Notes: generated by a model not told the origin, from the sequence alone. Positions 16,997 through 27,058 are shown, counted from the first letter of the stretch. The stretch: 57,929 bases of DNA from Staphylococcus marylandisciuri (GCF_025519785.1 NZ_JAOPKZ010000018.1:1-57929), one strand, 5' to 3'. Program-made: numbers and translations.

Positions 16997-17980
16997 ATGC
17001 GGAAGAAAATAGTAGCGTCAGTTGTAGGTACAAGTGCAATAGCAGCAATTGCGAGCGCGAGTGCAGAAGCTGCAACTTACACGGTGAAAAGTGGTGACTC
17101 GCTATGGTCCATCGCTAGTAAATACAATTTATCCGTAGCTAAATTAAAATCGCTGAATAATTTAAATTCAAATATGATTTTTCCAAATCAAACGTTACAT
17201 GTATCAAGTTCTCAATCTACCCCTACAAACAGTGGAAATTCTAATTCAAGTTCGACATACACGTATACTGTGAAGTCGGGAGATACGTTGTATGGGATTG
17301 CTAACCGAGCAGGTGTGAGCTATTCTCAAATCATGAGGCTCAACCGCTTTTCAAATACCATTATTTATCCAGGACAAAAGATTGTTTTAAGAGGAAATGG
17401 TGCTACAAGTTCAAGCAATAATAAGCGATCCACGTCATCTAACTCAAGCACAGTTTACACTGTTCAGTCAGGCGATTCTCTGTCTTCGATCGCTTATAAA
17501 TATGGGACTACTTATACTCAAATTATGGCGCTCAACCATTTAAATAATTACTTTATTTACCCAGGACAATCCTTAAGAGTTTCAGGATCGCCATCTACAA
17601 CGAGTCATAGTAGTAGTCAAGAAAGCTCTTACCGTACGCCTGTATTCAATCATGCAAATCTATATGATTGGGGTCAATGCACGTGGCATGCATTTAATCG
17701 CCGCGCCCAAATTGGTAAAGGTATAAGTACATATTGGTGGAACGCGAATAACTGGGATGACGCAGCTCTAAGAGACGGCTATGTTGTGGATCATCGAGCA
17801 ACAGTAGGTTCTATTCTACAATCTGATTTAGGTTATTACGGGCATGTTGCCTTTGTGGAACGCATAAACGGTGACGGAAGCCTCCTGGTTTCAGAAATGA
17901 ATTATAGTGCTGCTCCAGGTATTACGACATACCGCACAATCCCTGCTTACCAAGTATCTAGCTTTAAATATATTCACTAA
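16997..17980 (+). CDS. sle1: Sle1/Aaa-like LysM-CHAP autolysin
   Basis: 327 aa. Signal peptide ends near ASAEAA (about residue 26). Three LysM repeats ([42 protein letters not shown]) with Ser-rich linkers anchor it to the wall. The C-terminal CHAP domain has the catalytic Cys in [11 protein letters not shown] and His in YYGHVAFVE. It is an N-acetylmuramoyl-L-alanine amidase that helps daughter cells separate. GGGAGG precedes the ATG chosen; the frame also extends 36 nt upstream without a signal. Confidence 0.92.
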   Translation: MRKKIVASVVGTSAIAAIASASAEAATYTVKSGDSLWSIASKYNLSVAKLKSLNNLNSNMIFPNQTLHVSSSQSTPTNSGNSNSSSTYTYTVKSGDTLYGIANRAGVSYSQIMRLNRFSNTIIYPGQKIVLRGNGATSSSNNKRSTSSNSSTVYTVQSGDSLSSIAYKYGTTYTQIMALNHLNNYFIYPGQSLRVSGSPSTTSHSSSQESSYRTPVFNHANLYDWGQCTWHAFNRRAQIGKGISTYWWNANNWDDAALRDGYVVDHRATVGSILQSDLGYYGHVAFVERINGDGSLLVSEMNYSAAPGITTYRTIPAYQVSSFKYIH

Positions 17981-18001
17981 GTAACTACAGTTGATGACTT
18001 T

Positions 18002-18046
18002 ACATTGAAAGCTTGTCATTTAGCAAGTTCAATGTGAAGTCTTTTT
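18002..18046 (+). terminator. terminator of autolysin gene
   Basis: ACATTGAAAGCTTG/CAAGTTCAATGT stem followed by T-rich sequence, 22 nt after the stop codon. The following interval to 18367 is a long leader of mscS that contains only a ten-codon ORF (about 18208, MFEMKVEIVG) and several short pairings. Confidence 0.8.
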
Positions 18047-18367
18047 ATATTAGGTAAAAAGAGGGGGAGCAACTTGTTTTAGAGTAAAATGTAATCAATA
18101 GTTATAATCTTAATCTTCATTTGAATTACATCATTATTCTGTATAATCTCATATTTTATTCATAACAGTATTAACACAATATAATAAAAATATGTTATAG
18201 TGACCATGTTTGAAATGAAAGTGGAAATTGTGGGCTGAGAAGTTAACTCACTTGTTGGAGGCGATTACGATCTCAACTCGTGATCTGTGAAAGTTTGAAA
18301 GCCTGATCATCGTGTAGCTTTTATTAAAATATATGATTCAGACCTTTATATAAGGAGGGTTAAGTCA

Positions 18368-19249
18368 GTGAGTCAAATTAAAAAAGTTTTGAGGGATCTC
18401 GCTGATCCGCTCATGCACGTAGACTTTTATCAAAACATCTTAACTAAGTTACTAATTGCAGCGATATATATTATTCTAGCAATTATCGTCATCGCTATTT
18501 CAAGACGTTTAGTTGAAAAGTTCTTTAAAGCAAATGCTAAGAAAAAATCACATTACAAAATTAAGCGAAGTGAAACCTTATCTACTCTCGTTCAAAATGT
18601 GATTAGTTATATTGTCTGGTTCATTGTAGTAACCACTATCCTTTCGCACTTCGGTGTTAAGATTTCAGCTATCCTAGCAGGGGCGGGAGTCGTAGGCTTG
18701 GCAGTAGGATTTGGTGCTCAAACTATCGTTAAAGATTTGCTTACAGGTTTCTTTATTATATTTGAAGGCCAATTCGATGTGAGTGATTATGTGAAGATCA
18801 ATACGTCAGGCGTAACGATTGCTGAAGGAACTGTGCGTACGATCGGACTGCGTTCTACACGAATCCAATCTGATACTGGAGAGATTTATACCATTCCCAA
18901 CGGGGCCATCAGTGAAATAGTCAATTACTCTGCTACTAATGTAGCGTCACTCGTTATGATTCCGGTATCTCCTCATGAAGATTATGACAAGATTGAACAA
19001 AAACTAGTCAATTTCTTGCCAACACTGACAGATAAGCACGAAGAATTTGTAAAAGCACCTGAATTGCTAGGGCTTGATAGTGTTGATGGAAATGAAATGG
19101 TCATTAAACTTCTCGCACATGTGAAGCCTGGTATGCATTTCCCAGGAGAACGTCAATTGCGTAAAGAAGTTAAACGTTTCTTAGATGAAGAAGGAATTGA
19201 GGTACCTAAACCAACATTAGTGAAGTATGAGCCCTCAGAAGGTGAATAA
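18368..19249 (+). CDS. MscS-family mechanosensitive channel
   Basis: 293 aa. N-terminal membrane segments at about 25-45 and 75-95, then the pore helix region ILAGAGVVGLAVGFGAQTIVKD, which is the MscS TM3 signature, and the beta domain (GQFDVSDYVKI..GTVRTIGLRSTRIQ..IPNGAI). It releases solutes under hypo-osmotic stress. The start is GTG, supported by AAGGAGG seven nt upstream; the next Met would cut into the N-terminal region. The stop abuts a STAR element. Confidence 0.92.
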   Translation: MSQIKKVLRDLADPLMHVDFYQNILTKLLIAAIYIILAIIVIAISRRLVEKFFKANAKKKSHYKIKRSETLSTLVQNVISYIVWFIVVTTILSHFGVKISAILAGAGVVGLAVGFGAQTIVKDLLTGFFIIFEGQFDVSDYVKINTSGVTIAEGTVRTIGLRSTRIQSDTGEIYTIPNGAISEIVNYSATNVASLVMIPVSPHEDYDKIEQKLVNFLPTLTDKHEEFVKAPELLGLDSVDGNEMVIKLLAHVKPGMHFPGERQLRKEVKRFLDEEGIEVPKPTLVKYEPSEGE

Positions 19250-19250
19250 A

Positions 19251-19604
19251 GGGGCCCCAACAAAGAGAAACTGAGACATCAGTTTCCGCAAGCAATGGAA
19301 GTTGGGGTGGGGCCCCAACAAAGAGAAACTGGATAGACAGTTTCCACAAGCAAAGGAAGTTGGGGCGGGCCCCAACACAAAGAAACTGAGATATCAATTT
19401 CCACAAGCGAGACTGGGACATAATGGTCTTTGACTAGAGAGAAAGAGGCTGGGACATAATGTAATGTCTCAGCCTCTTTAACATCTCGGCAGTAGATGAC
19501 TGAATTGAAAACGCGCTTGTATCAAGCTTTTTCAATTCTAGTCATCCTTGCCGGGGCGGGACTACGAAATCTTTTTGTTCAAATTAGATTTCTGTCCCGT
19601 TCCC
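19251..19604. repeat. STAR array plus three-hairpin module
   Basis: Three STAR cores (GTTGGGGTGGGGCCCCAAC type) starting directly after the mscS stop, then the GAGACTGGGACATAATGGTC arm and a full three-hairpin module ending GTCCCGTTCCC. Confidence 0.85.
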
Positions 19605-19643
19605 ATCGAAGTTTTCATTTACTGAGATAACTAACTCTTAGAC

Positions 19644-20402
19644 TCATCGAAATATATAATCATACAAGTTTTTTATTAACAAAAGTAAAGTAACCATTAC
19701 AAATAATAATTTGACATATGACACTCCTTTTTTAACTGCGAAAGAGCTACCAACATAACTTCCAATGATCATAGACAAAGCCATACTGAATCCTAATAAA
19801 TAATCTATTTTATTGAATAATATAAATAAAAGTAAAGCACCTACATTACTTGCAAAGTTTAAAACCTTAGCATTACCTGCAGCTTTTAAGAAGTCTAACC
19901 CTAAGAATAATAAAATAAATATAAAGAAGCTACCTGTTCCGCCACCTAAGAATCCGTCATAGAAACCAATTAATATTAATACGGACCCAACGATAAACCA
20001 TTTTAATTTAGAAGTTTCACTTAGTAAGGTATTACTATCCCAACTTTTTTTAAAGAGGGTATAAATGAATACTATAAATAGCATTATAATCGCTAACGGC
20101 TTAAAATACTGAGCTGGAATTATAGTGGCAATCCAAGCTCCCATAATAGAGGCAAGAAACACAAAAGGGGCTATTTTGGTCATTAATTTAAGGTTTACTT
20201 GTTTTGCTCTAATGAAAGATATAGCGGCTGTTAAAGATCCGAAAGAACTCGCTAATTTATTTGTACCTAAAGCAGTTGCAGGAGGCAAACCAACAGCCAT
20301 TAAAGCAGGAATGGATATAAGTCCGCCGCCACCTACTACGGCATCTATAAATGAGGCTAAAAACCCAAAAAAGCTTATTATTAAGGTCGTCATTAAGTCC
20401 AT
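19644..20402 (-). CDS. TauE/SafE-family membrane exporter
   Basis: 252 aa with about eight membrane segments. The duplicated family motifs are seen: SFIDAVVGGGGLISIPALMA early and GFYDGFLGGGTGSFFIF in the second half. The family exports sulfite, sulfoacetate or other organosulfur anions; the substrate here is unknown. AGGAGGACTTGAT precedes the ATG. Single gene. The gap 20403-20708 is a promoter region without genes. Confidence 0.88.
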   Translation of the reverse strand: MDLMTTLIISFFGFLASFIDAVVGGGGLISIPALMAVGLPPATALGTNKLASSFGSLTAAISFIRAKQVNLKLMTKIAPFVFLASIMGAWIATIIPAQYFKPLAIIMLFIVFIYTLFKKSWDSNTLLSETSKLKWFIVGSVLILIGFYDGFLGGGTGSFFIFILLFLGLDFLKAAGNAKVLNFASNVGALLLFILFNKIDYLLGFSMALSMIIGSYVGSSFAVKKGVSYVKLLFVMVTLLLLIKNLYDYIFR

Positions 20403-20708
20403 ATCAAGTCCTCCTAGAATATTAACATTATAGCAAAAACTTCCAATGAATATTCAAAAAAATAAGATAATTCTAGTGATTTGAAATTAAACTATTAAGC
20501 AGGGAGTTTCAGAGGATAATTCGATTTAAAAGATAATTATAACTACTATCTTCAGACATATAATAAAAATTTAACTATTAGATAATTTTAATATTAACTG
20601 TAAATATTTCGTTAATAATATAACAATAATTATTCAATTGTGATAAGATGTGGATTGGCTACTATAAAGTATTGATTCAATCATATATAAAAAGGGGACT
20701 TAGTAATT

Positions 20709-21854
20709 ATGAAGAAAGTGCTGTATTTTTTCGTCGTACTTACTTTAGGCCTTGCTCTCATAAGTGGTTGTCAACAAAGTACGGATAAAAAGAACGGTCA
20801 TGAGGAACATAATCACTCTAAAGCAAATACAAGGAACGAATATGCTAAAAGTCACCATCCTAAAGAGAAGAATTTAGTTACGTATAAAGGTGAAATTAAA
20901 CATGTCTTCTTCCATCCAATTATAGCGAATCCGAAGAAAGCTTTTACTGGGGATAAACAATCTGCTAAAGGGAATAACGATTGGATGGTTACGACTTCTG
21001 AGTTCAAGAAGGCTTTAAAAGAATTACATAAACGTAATTACATTATCATTGATCCGCATGATGCGTATGCTTTACACTCCCATCCTGTGAAGCGCAAAAA
21101 GTTAAAACTTCCAAAAGGTAAGAAACCGCTTATTCTTTCTATAGATGATATGAATTATTATAGTTATATGCGTGGACATGGTTACGCGGATCGTTTAACT
21201 TTAAATAAAGATCATCAGGTGGTCTCAGAAACCAAAGATAAAGAGGGACATAAGAGCTACTCTAAATCAAACGATATCGTACCGATCTTAAATGATTATG
21301 TCCATAAACATCCAGATTTCTCATTTAAAGGTCAAAAAGGCGTAGTTGCGCTCACAGGATACGAAGGCGTACTAGGTTATCGCACAAACGAATTACATAA
21401 TAAACACTATAAACACCGTAAGGCTCAAGCTAAAAAAGTTGCGAATGCAATGAAGAGAGATGGTTGGTCATTCGGTAGTCATTCTTATGGCCATATTAAC
21501 TTTGAAGATAGCTCATATGATCAAATCGTTAAAGATACGCGTCGTTGGAAGGACGAAGTAGAGCCGATTATCGGAAAGACGGATTTATTCTTCTTCCCTC
21601 ATGGGGCTCAAGATAGAGGATCTGAATCTTATAAGTATTTAACCGATAAGGAAGGATTCAAATATATCGCAGGCGTAGGACCTAACAACTTTACTACAGT
21701 TTCTAAAGATGACGTTTATCAAGATCGAGTTGCTATTGATGGATTAAACCTGTACCAATTTAGAAGTAAACTTAAAGGTATAGTTAATCCTGATAAGGTG
21801 TACGATAAAGATGACCGTAAATATTTCAAAGGAAATAAGTATTATGAACAGTAG
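20709..21854 (+). CDS. polysaccharide deacetylase-like lipoprotein
   Basis: 381 aa. Signal peptide with lipobox LISGC, a His/Lys-rich linker, then an NodB-like fold: SIDDMNYY carries the metal Asp pair and SFGSHSYGH the His-x3-His motif. The C-terminal FFFPHGAQD and GFKYIAGVG also fit. It would act outside the membrane on wall or biofilm polysaccharide N-acetyl groups. IcaB is the known staphylococcal member, but this protein is longer and not next to ica genes. AAAAGGGGAC precedes the ATG. Confidence 0.8.
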   Translation: MKKVLYFFVVLTLGLALISGCQQSTDKKNGHEEHNHSKANTRNEYAKSHHPKEKNLVTYKGEIKHVFFHPIIANPKKAFTGDKQSAKGNNDWMVTTSEFKKALKELHKRNYIIIDPHDAYALHSHPVKRKKLKLPKGKKPLILSIDDMNYYSYMRGHGYADRLTLNKDHQVVSETKDKEGHKSYSKSNDIVPILNDYVHKHPDFSFKGQKGVVALTGYEGVLGYRTNELHNKHYKHRKAQAKKVANAMKRDGWSFGSHSYGHINFEDSSYDQIVKDTRRWKDEVEPIIGKTDLFFFPHGAQDRGSESYKYLTDKEGFKYIAGVGPNNFTTVSKDDVYQDRVAIDGLNLYQFRSKLKGIVNPDKVYDKDDRKYFKGNKYYEQ

Positions 21855-21880
21855 GATGAAGTAAGTACTAAAAAATATAG

Positions 21881-21939
21881 AAAGCCCGGAGGAGAACTCT
21901 AATTTGTACTAATCGTAGCAGTTCACCTCTCGGGCTTTT
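21881..21939. terminator. bidirectional terminator
   Basis: AAAGCCCGGAGG/CCTCTCGGGCTTTT stem between the convergent deacetylase and hypothetical genes. Confidence 0.8.
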
Positions 21940-21947
21940 ATCTGATC

Positions 21948-22229
21948 TTAAGCGTTTGTTTTAGTGTGTTGTCTAAGTTGAAGTAAATATCTCACATTGC
22001 GAACGACAGCTGTAGCTGAAGTAGCGAGGGATAATAGCTTCGTTATTTTGCGTGGAGACTTGAAAGCTAGGTATAAATCGAGAATAGAGCCAAATGTTGA
22101 GACAGCTATACTCGCATAGCTTAACTTAGTATTCTGTTTACGATGTGCTACATTATTGTAAGTATCAATTGCAATAGTCGCCATATTTAATAAACCGGAA
22201 AGGCGACTGAGTTTAGATGTTTTAGCCAT
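21948..22229 (-). CDS. hypothetical basic protein
   Basis: 93 aa, basic (many Lys/Arg), with moderately hydrophobic helices around residues 15-25, 40-58 and 65-80. It starts MAKTSKLSRLSGLLNMATIA. GGAGGTATATC precedes the ATG and a TATAAT box lies about 40 nt upstream, so expression is credible. I do not recognise a family. It may associate peripherally with the membrane. Confidence 0.65.
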   Translation of the reverse strand: MAKTSKLSRLSGLLNMATIAIDTYNNVAHRKQNTKLSYASIAVSTFGSILDLYLAFKSPRKITKLLSLATSATAVVRNVRYLLQLRQHTKTNA

Positions 22230-22492
22230 GATATACCTCCATATATCTTAGTTATATTAGCATTATAGCACTTTAGTAGTATTTGATATATATTCTGTTT
22301 GTATTACTAGAAAATATACTTGTTAGCGCGAAGCCAGTTAGAACATCGAGGGCTACGATGTGTTTATCGCCTCCGTTAGCTCAAAAAATATTGCCTACAG
22401 TCTCTGAATATGATTTTGACTAGAAAAATAGTAACATAAGTATTGAACATCTGATAAATTATTTGATTTAGCAGAACTGTAGGAGGGATCAA

Positions 22493-22873
22493 ATGATCAA
22501 GTGTGTATGCTTAGTGATTGAGCGAGGAGATCAAGTCTTATTAGCTCAGGCGCACCATCGAGATAAATATTACTTTGTTGGAGGTAAGATTGATCATGAT
22601 GAGAATCATACCGAGGCGCTTTCACGAGAGATACAAGAAGAGCTAAATTTAGATATCGCGCCATCAGAGCTTACATATATCAATACTGTGGTAGGAGCTG
22701 CTTACCCACAGCCTAACACGCTCACAGAGTTGAACTGTTATCGAACCACTAAGGAAATCCAATGGGATGATGTGAAACCACATGGTGAAATTACCGACTT
22801 AAGATGGTTTGATAAAAGCGAAGCAACCCGAATTGCCCCAGCGGTATTACAGTGGATAGATGAAACGACTTAA
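22493..22873 (+). CDS. NUDIX hydrolase
   Basis: 126 aa. The NUDIX box is complete: GGKIDHDENHTEALSREIQE continuing EL (G-x5-E-x7-REx2EE). Such enzymes cleave nucleoside diphosphates linked to other groups, often housecleaning damaged nucleotides. GTAGGAGGGATCAAATG is a strong start. It is followed after 36 nt by a GNAT gene on the same strand, probably one operon. Confidence 0.9.
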   Translation: MIKCVCLVIERGDQVLLAQAHHRDKYYFVGGKIDHDENHTEALSREIQEELNLDIAPSELTYINTVVGAAYPQPNTLTELNCYRTTKEIQWDDVKPHGEITDLRWFDKSEATRIAPAVLQWIDETT

Positions 22874-22909
22874 AATCGTTTAAGGCTGATTTAAAGGAGG
22901 GCGTCTGGA

Positions 22910-23374
22910 ATGGAGTTAAAGCACTATCAACCTGAATTATATAACGAGGTAGCTCAGATTGAAGTCTCTGATGGGGATAGAAAGTTCACGCGCACGCCAT
23001 TACATAATATTGAGTTAGCACAGAAAGATGCAGAGCGCTACCCGATACTTGTATACGATCATGGGCAATGCATCGGTTTCTTTACATTACATGTAGGTCG
23101 AGGTGTCTCGGTATATACTCGGAATTCTCACGCCATATTCTTTCGTTCGTTTAGTATAGATAAGCGTTACCGTGGTAAGGGTTTAGGTAAAAAGGTGTTA
23201 CGGTTGCTGCCCCAATTTATTTATCAAAACTTTCCACGTATAAACGAAATTTATTTAACTGTGAATGATGATAATGAAGTAGCGCAAAAGTTGTATTATC
23301 AGCTGAAGTATGAGCGCGTAGGTAACGTCACAGTTGAAGGTAGGCCAAATTACTTAATGCGCAAAGAAATTTAA
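22910..23374 (+). CDS. GNAT-family N-acetyltransferase
   Basis: 154 aa. The acetyl-CoA loop is RSFSIDKRYRGKGLGKKVL (R/Q-x2-G-x-G/A), followed by EIYLTVNDDNEVAQKLYYQL, the usual GNAT C-terminal helix. Acceptor unknown. AAAGGAGGG precedes the ATG. Second gene of the NUDIX-GNAT pair. Confidence 0.88.
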   Translation: MELKHYQPELYNEVAQIEVSDGDRKFTRTPLHNIELAQKDAERYPILVYDHGQCIGFFTLHVGRGVSVYTRNSHAIFFRSFSIDKRYRGKGLGKKVLRLLPQFIYQNFPRINEIYLTVNDDNEVAQKLYYQLKYERVGNVTVEGRPNYLMRKEI

Positions 23375-23379
23375 GAAAT

Positions 23380-23450
23380 AACCCATCTGACATGCCGCTT
23401 CAAACATTGTTTAACGACTGTTGATTGCGTAGCATTCAGATGGGTTTCCT
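23380..23450. terminator. bidirectional terminator
   Basis: AACCCATCTGA/TCAGATGGGTTT stem between convergent GNAT and YibE/F genes, with an A/T tract on each side. Confidence 0.75.
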
Positions 23451-23459
23451 TAATTTGTC

Positions 23460-24236
23460 TTATGTTTTGGTTGAGATGCCTTTAGACTGTTTGCGTTTGA
23501 TTAACCATGCAGTAATCCAAGCTGTAATAGGTATGCTCATAGCCACCGCTATACCTCCGAGTAAAATGGAAATAAACTCCTGTGCAAATAACTTAGAGTT
23601 TATGATGTGTGCAAATGAATATTTTAGTTTAAAGAACCAGAAGAAAATAGTGAGTTGGCCACCGAAATAAGCGAGATAAATCGTGTTTGCAGAGGTAGCT
23701 AAGATTTCACGGCCTACTCGCATGCCAGAATGTATTAGATCTGAACGAGATAGATCAGGTTTAGTTTCGTACAGTTCATACATAGGTGAACTGATCGTAA
23801 TCGCTAGGTCGATCACTGCAGCGATCACTGCGAGAATAGTTGTGAACACTCCAAATTTCACCATATCGATGCCAATATTCATCGAAAAGACATACGTTTC
23901 ATCTTGTTGTTCAGTTGTAAAGCCTTGAAGATGGCCTACAGATATACAGAGAAATATAGCGATGACCAGTATGAGTGTAGTAATTATGGTGGACAGGAAG
24001 GCTGCTTGTGTCTTCGTATTATAACTATCAAGTACAAATAAGTTGATAGCAGCAATCGCCACACAAAATATGAGTGTTACTAGATAAATCGGTGCACCGA
24101 ATATAATGACGATAATCGTTATAACTAAAATAATGAAGTTTAAAAATAATGTAGCGAATGATACGAGCCCCTTTTTACCACCAAAGATAATCATCAAAAT
24201 GAGGAGAAGAATTCCTAATATAGTTGTTACACTCAT
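23460..24236 (-). CDS. YibE/F-like membrane protein, small subunit
   Basis: 258 aa with seven or eight membrane segments. It shares the motif AAVIDLAITISSPMYEL..RSDLIHSGMRVGREILATSANTIYLAYFGG with its partner, the signature of the YibE/F family. Function unknown; usually encoded as a pair. The ATG overlaps the stop of the upstream partner by four nt, so translation is coupled. Confidence 0.85.
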   Translation of the reverse strand: MSVTTILGILLLILMIIFGGKKGLVSFATLFLNFIILVITIIVIIFGAPIYLVTLIFCVAIAAINLFVLDSYNTKTQAAFLSTIITTLILVIAIFLCISVGHLQGFTTEQQDETYVFSMNIGIDMVKFGVFTTILAVIAAVIDLAITISSPMYELYETKPDLSRSDLIHSGMRVGREILATSANTIYLAYFGGQLTIFFWFFKLKYSFAHIINSKLFAQEFISILLGGIAVAMSIPITAWITAWLIKRKQSKGISTKT

Positions 24237-25345
24237 CGTTTAGCCCCTCCCATACGCCACCATAGTTGCATAAGTAGTATGGTTATTGGAATAGTTAAGA
24301 CGATACCAATACCTCCAGTTATTGCCCGGGAAATCTCTAATGACCAGTTCATTGAAATTGAATAAGTAATAGTGTTGGCATTTTTTAAATAGATTAAGAA
24401 CATCGGTAAAGCGCCTGATAAGTATGAGAAAAGGAGGATATTAGTCATGGTACCCATGATATCCTGACCGATACGTCTTCCGGCCAATGCCCAACGTGAA
24501 AGTGTAATAGTAGGGTTGCGACGCAGTATTTCAGCCATACCACTTGAAATCGTAATTGCAACATCCATAACAGCTCCAAGTGTTCCTATCATCACCGAGG
24601 CCAAGAAGATCTCTTTAGGCGGTAAGGTTAAGAAGCCCATTGTTTCGAATTTCAGACCGTTACCATCATTGGTTTGAATGACTATATACATTATACCGAC
24701 GCATAGAAATGTGCCGAGCAATGTACCTCCTATAGTTACCCACGTCCGAGTATTCCAGCCGAGCACTAATACGAGCGTTGATACTGTAGCAATGATCACT
24801 GCTAAAGCCATCATGGCGAAAAGGTTGATCTCGGGTTTGATATTGTGAATGGCTATGGCTGAGAGCACTGCTAAAGTAGTGAGGATTAAAGATAAGATAG
24901 AATAGAGCCCTATGCGCTTACCTACCCATAAAATAGTGAGTAGGAATATGCCTGTCATAGTGACGACTAAAGTATCGCGTTTCTTCTCAAGTACGTATGG
25001 ACGCTTTAATGATTCTCCTACGTGTAAAAGTAATTTATTGTTTTTAGAGTATTTTTCACTATCGGCTTGAGATGCTGAATATGTATTATTTATTGTTGTA
25101 GTTTGCCCTTCAAATTGACCATTTAACATCTTGAGAGTAAGCTTTTGCGTATGTTTCGTATCTCGGTTGTGGTGCTCATCAGTAACTTGTTTGCACGCCA
25201 CTTGTTCTACGTCTGTTACTTTAGCAATTGGAATAGAATAGAATTTATCATTTACTAAAGTAAAGATGATCAAGATGATAAATACTAAAGTGAATATACT
25301 AAACACCCAAGTAAAAGGTTGCTTAAATATAGTTCTGTTATGCAT
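24233..25345 (-). CDS. YibE/F-like membrane protein, large subunit
   Basis: 370 aa. An N-terminal membrane segment (about 13-33), an extracytoplasmic domain of about 100 residues, then seven membrane segments including GAVMDVAITISSGMAEI..GRRIGQDIMGTMTNILLFSYLSG, matching the partner. The second ATG (MHNRTIF) has GAGGT at proper distance; the first is too close to it. First gene of the two-gene leftward operon. Confidence 0.85.
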   Translation of the reverse strand: MHNRTIFKQPFTWVFSIFTLVFIILIIFTLVNDKFYSIPIAKVTDVEQVACKQVTDEHHNRDTKHTQKLTLKMLNGQFEGQTTTINNTYSASQADSEKYSKNNKLLLHVGESLKRPYVLEKKRDTLVVTMTGIFLLTILWVGKRIGLYSILSLILTTLAVLSAIAIHNIKPEINLFAMMALAVIIATVSTLVLVLGWNTRTWVTIGGTLLGTFLCVGIMYIVIQTNDGNGLKFETMGFLTLPPKEIFLASVMIGTLGAVMDVAITISSGMAEILRRNPTITLSRWALAGRRIGQDIMGTMTNILLFSYLSGALPMFLIYLKNANTITYSISMNWSLEISRAITGGIGIVLTIPITILLMQLWWRMGGAKR

Positions 25346-25502
25346 ATTCATACCTCGCTTTTTCTACATGGATGAGACACTGTGATTATACGCTTGTAAG
25401 TAAGTGAATTCAAAAATTTGGAGGTTTTCATTAAGAGTTTAACAACCGAAACGTAATGCTGATCTGTAGAGCTTTTCACGACTTAACTTGTTAAAAAGAT
25501 GA

Positions 25503-25531
25503 TTGACTTTTATAGCGGGTCAGCATATAAT
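25503..25531 (+). promoter_or_regulatory. tRNA-Ser promoter
   Basis: TTGACT, 17 nt, TATAAT, placed 15 nt before the tRNA. This is a near-consensus sigma-A promoter. Confidence 0.8.
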
Positions 25532-25546
25532 AGGTTGTGTTCAATT

Positions 25547-25639
25547 GGAGGAATACCCAAGTCCGGCTGAAGGGATCGGTCTTGAAAACCGACAGGAGCT
25601 TAACGGCTCGCGGGGGTTCGAATCCCTCTTCCTCCGCCA
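25547..25639 (+). tRNA. tRNA-Ser (anticodon UGA)
   Basis: 93 nt with CCA encoded. The acceptor stem GGAGGAA/TTCCTCC, anticodon stem-loop CGGTCTTGAAAACCG (TGA), long variable arm typical of type II tRNA, and GTTCGAATC T-loop are all visible. It marks the left edge of the accessory island. Confidence 0.97.
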
Positions 25640-25672
25640 TTATTATTAAATTCCAAGACTAATTGATATAGA

Positions 25673-25836
25673 AGAGGCTGAGACATAATGTAATGTCTCA
25701 GCCTCTTTCAGCATCTTGGCAGTAGATGACTGAATTGAAAAAGCGCTTGTATCAAGCTTTTTTTCAATTCTAGTCATCCTTGCCGGGGCGGGACTACGAA
25801 ATCTTTTTATTCAAATTAGATTTCTGTCTCGCTCCC
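25673..25836 (+). repeat. three-hairpin intergenic module
   Basis: Starts 34 nt after tRNA-Ser: GAGGCTGAGACATAATG arm, GATGACT/AGTCATC hairpin and GGGGCGGGAC/GTCTCGCTCCC hairpin. It probably ends the tRNA transcript. 25352-25502 upstream of the tRNA shows nothing else. Confidence 0.8.
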
Positions 25837-25911
25837 TTCTACTCGATTTAAGGAAATTGCAATAAAAGATATATTAAATTATAAGAATTTCAATAGAAAG
25901 GATTAAATATT

Positions 25912-26412
25912 ATGAATAACACTTACATATCAAAGAAATTAGTAAGCTCTACTATAAATACAATAAGTAACTTGGCTTTAACGAATTTTAAAATTGATAA
26001 CTTGAATTTTGATTACGAAGGGTTTACTTTTGAGCTAGATAAATTAACTTTTAAAAGTAGATTAGCCAAAAAAACCCCAAAAAAGAAAGGCTATTTTGTT
26101 GCTTTTTGGCAAAAAAATGAGTCTAATGAGAATATTCCGTTTGATTACGATACAATAGAAGATAAATTAATTATAAATATTATAGACAATGAAAAAATAG
26201 GTCAATTTATATTTCCTAAAAATATTTTGAAAGAGAAGGGCGTTATAACGTCAAATAAATCTAAAGGTAAAATGGCAATGCGTGTTTATCCGAGTTGGGT
26301 ATCAAATTTAAACACTACTGCTAAAGGTACGCAAAGATGGCAAACGAAATACTTTGTTGACCTATCAAATGACTTTAACCAAGAAAAATTGTATCCTTTA
26401 TATTTTAGGTGA
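25912..26412 (+). CDS. mepB: MepB-family protein
   Basis: 166 aa. KKTPKKKGYFVAFWQKNE, GQFIFPKNIL and GKMAMRVYPSWVSNLNTTA are strong MepB signatures. In S. aureus mepB lies downstream of the mepRA multidrug efflux genes and its function is uncertain. Here it stands alone, with no mepR or mepA nearby, as the first gene after tRNA-Ser. AAAGGATTAAATATTATG gives the start. AT-rich compared with the core genes. Confidence 0.8.
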   Translation: MNNTYISKKLVSSTINTISNLALTNFKIDNLNFDYEGFTFELDKLTFKSRLAKKTPKKKGYFVAFWQKNESNENIPFDYDTIEDKLIINIIDNEKIGQFIFPKNILKEKGVITSNKSKGKMAMRVYPSWVSNLNTTAKGTQRWQTKYFVDLSNDFNQEKLYPLYFR

Positions 26413-26706
26413 TAATTAACAAAATATTTTAAGCTTTTATTAAGAGAGTAACTATTAAAACTGATTTACATCCATTTAATACACCAGTATGTACACTTTT
26501 TATTTATACAAATTTTAATTATCTTCTTCATTCGCCAAATATTTAGTTTGAAGTAGTTGGTCATTTTCCTAAAATTCCATATAAAAGATCAGTTTTATAA
26601 ATTTAAATAGTTAAGTATTCCCAATTATTTATCAATCGTAAAATTCTATTGTATTTTGTGTGCAAAAATATTCTTTATTGAGACAAAATTTAATAGACTA
26701 CTACTT

Positions 26707-26738
26707 AAAAAGAGAGGGCGACTTCGCACCCTCTTTTT
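26707..26738. terminator. bidirectional terminator
   Basis: AAAAAGAGAGGG/CCCTCTTTTT stem with a CGACTTCGCA loop, beyond the stop of the leftward XRE gene. 26413-26706 holds only AT-rich sequence with a possible short remnant frame on the minus strand. Confidence 0.8.
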
Positions 26739-26753
26739 ATGATAAATGAATGG

Positions 26754-26939
26754 TTAAGAAAATAATTCATCTACAGTTGTATCAAAAAATCTTGCCAACT
26801 TAAATGCTAATGTCAATGTAGGATCATATTTATTGTTTTCTATTGCATTAATAGTTTGCCTAGATACATTTAATTCTTTACTTAAAATTTCTTGAGAAAT
26901 TCCTTTTTGTTTTCTATATTCTCTAATTCTATTTTTCAT
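26754..26939 (-). CDS. XRE-family HTH regulator
   Basis: 61 aa, one Cro/CI-type helix-turn-helix: YRKQKGISQEILSKELNVSR with QTINAIENNKYDP as the recognition part. Short single-domain regulators like this often sit after a small membrane protein gene. Here that partner is present only as a 3' fragment (26944-27058), cut by an inserted 148-bp element, so the regulator has probably lost its native promoter. Confidence 0.85.
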   Translation of the reverse strand: MKNRIREYRKQKGISQEILSKELNVSRQTINAIENNKYDPTLTLAFKLARFFDTTVDELFS

Positions 26940-26943
26940 TAAT

Positions 26944-27058
26944 TTAATCTTTAGATGTATATTTTTTATTTGTAGTATAGTAATTAAACATCATAAGAAA
27001 TAGTGCTACAATTATAAAGAAAATTTCTGGATATTGAGAAAACCAAGATCCTTCAATA
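26944..27058 (-). pseudogene. 3' fragment of membrane protein partner of XRE
   Basis: A minus-strand frame reads IEGSWFSQYPEIFFIIVALF and ends YYTTNKKYTSKD before TAA, five nt from the XRE start. It is one membrane segment and a charged tail, as in small membrane proteins co-encoded with XRE regulators. It is cut off exactly at the edge of the repeat at 27059. Confidence 0.6.
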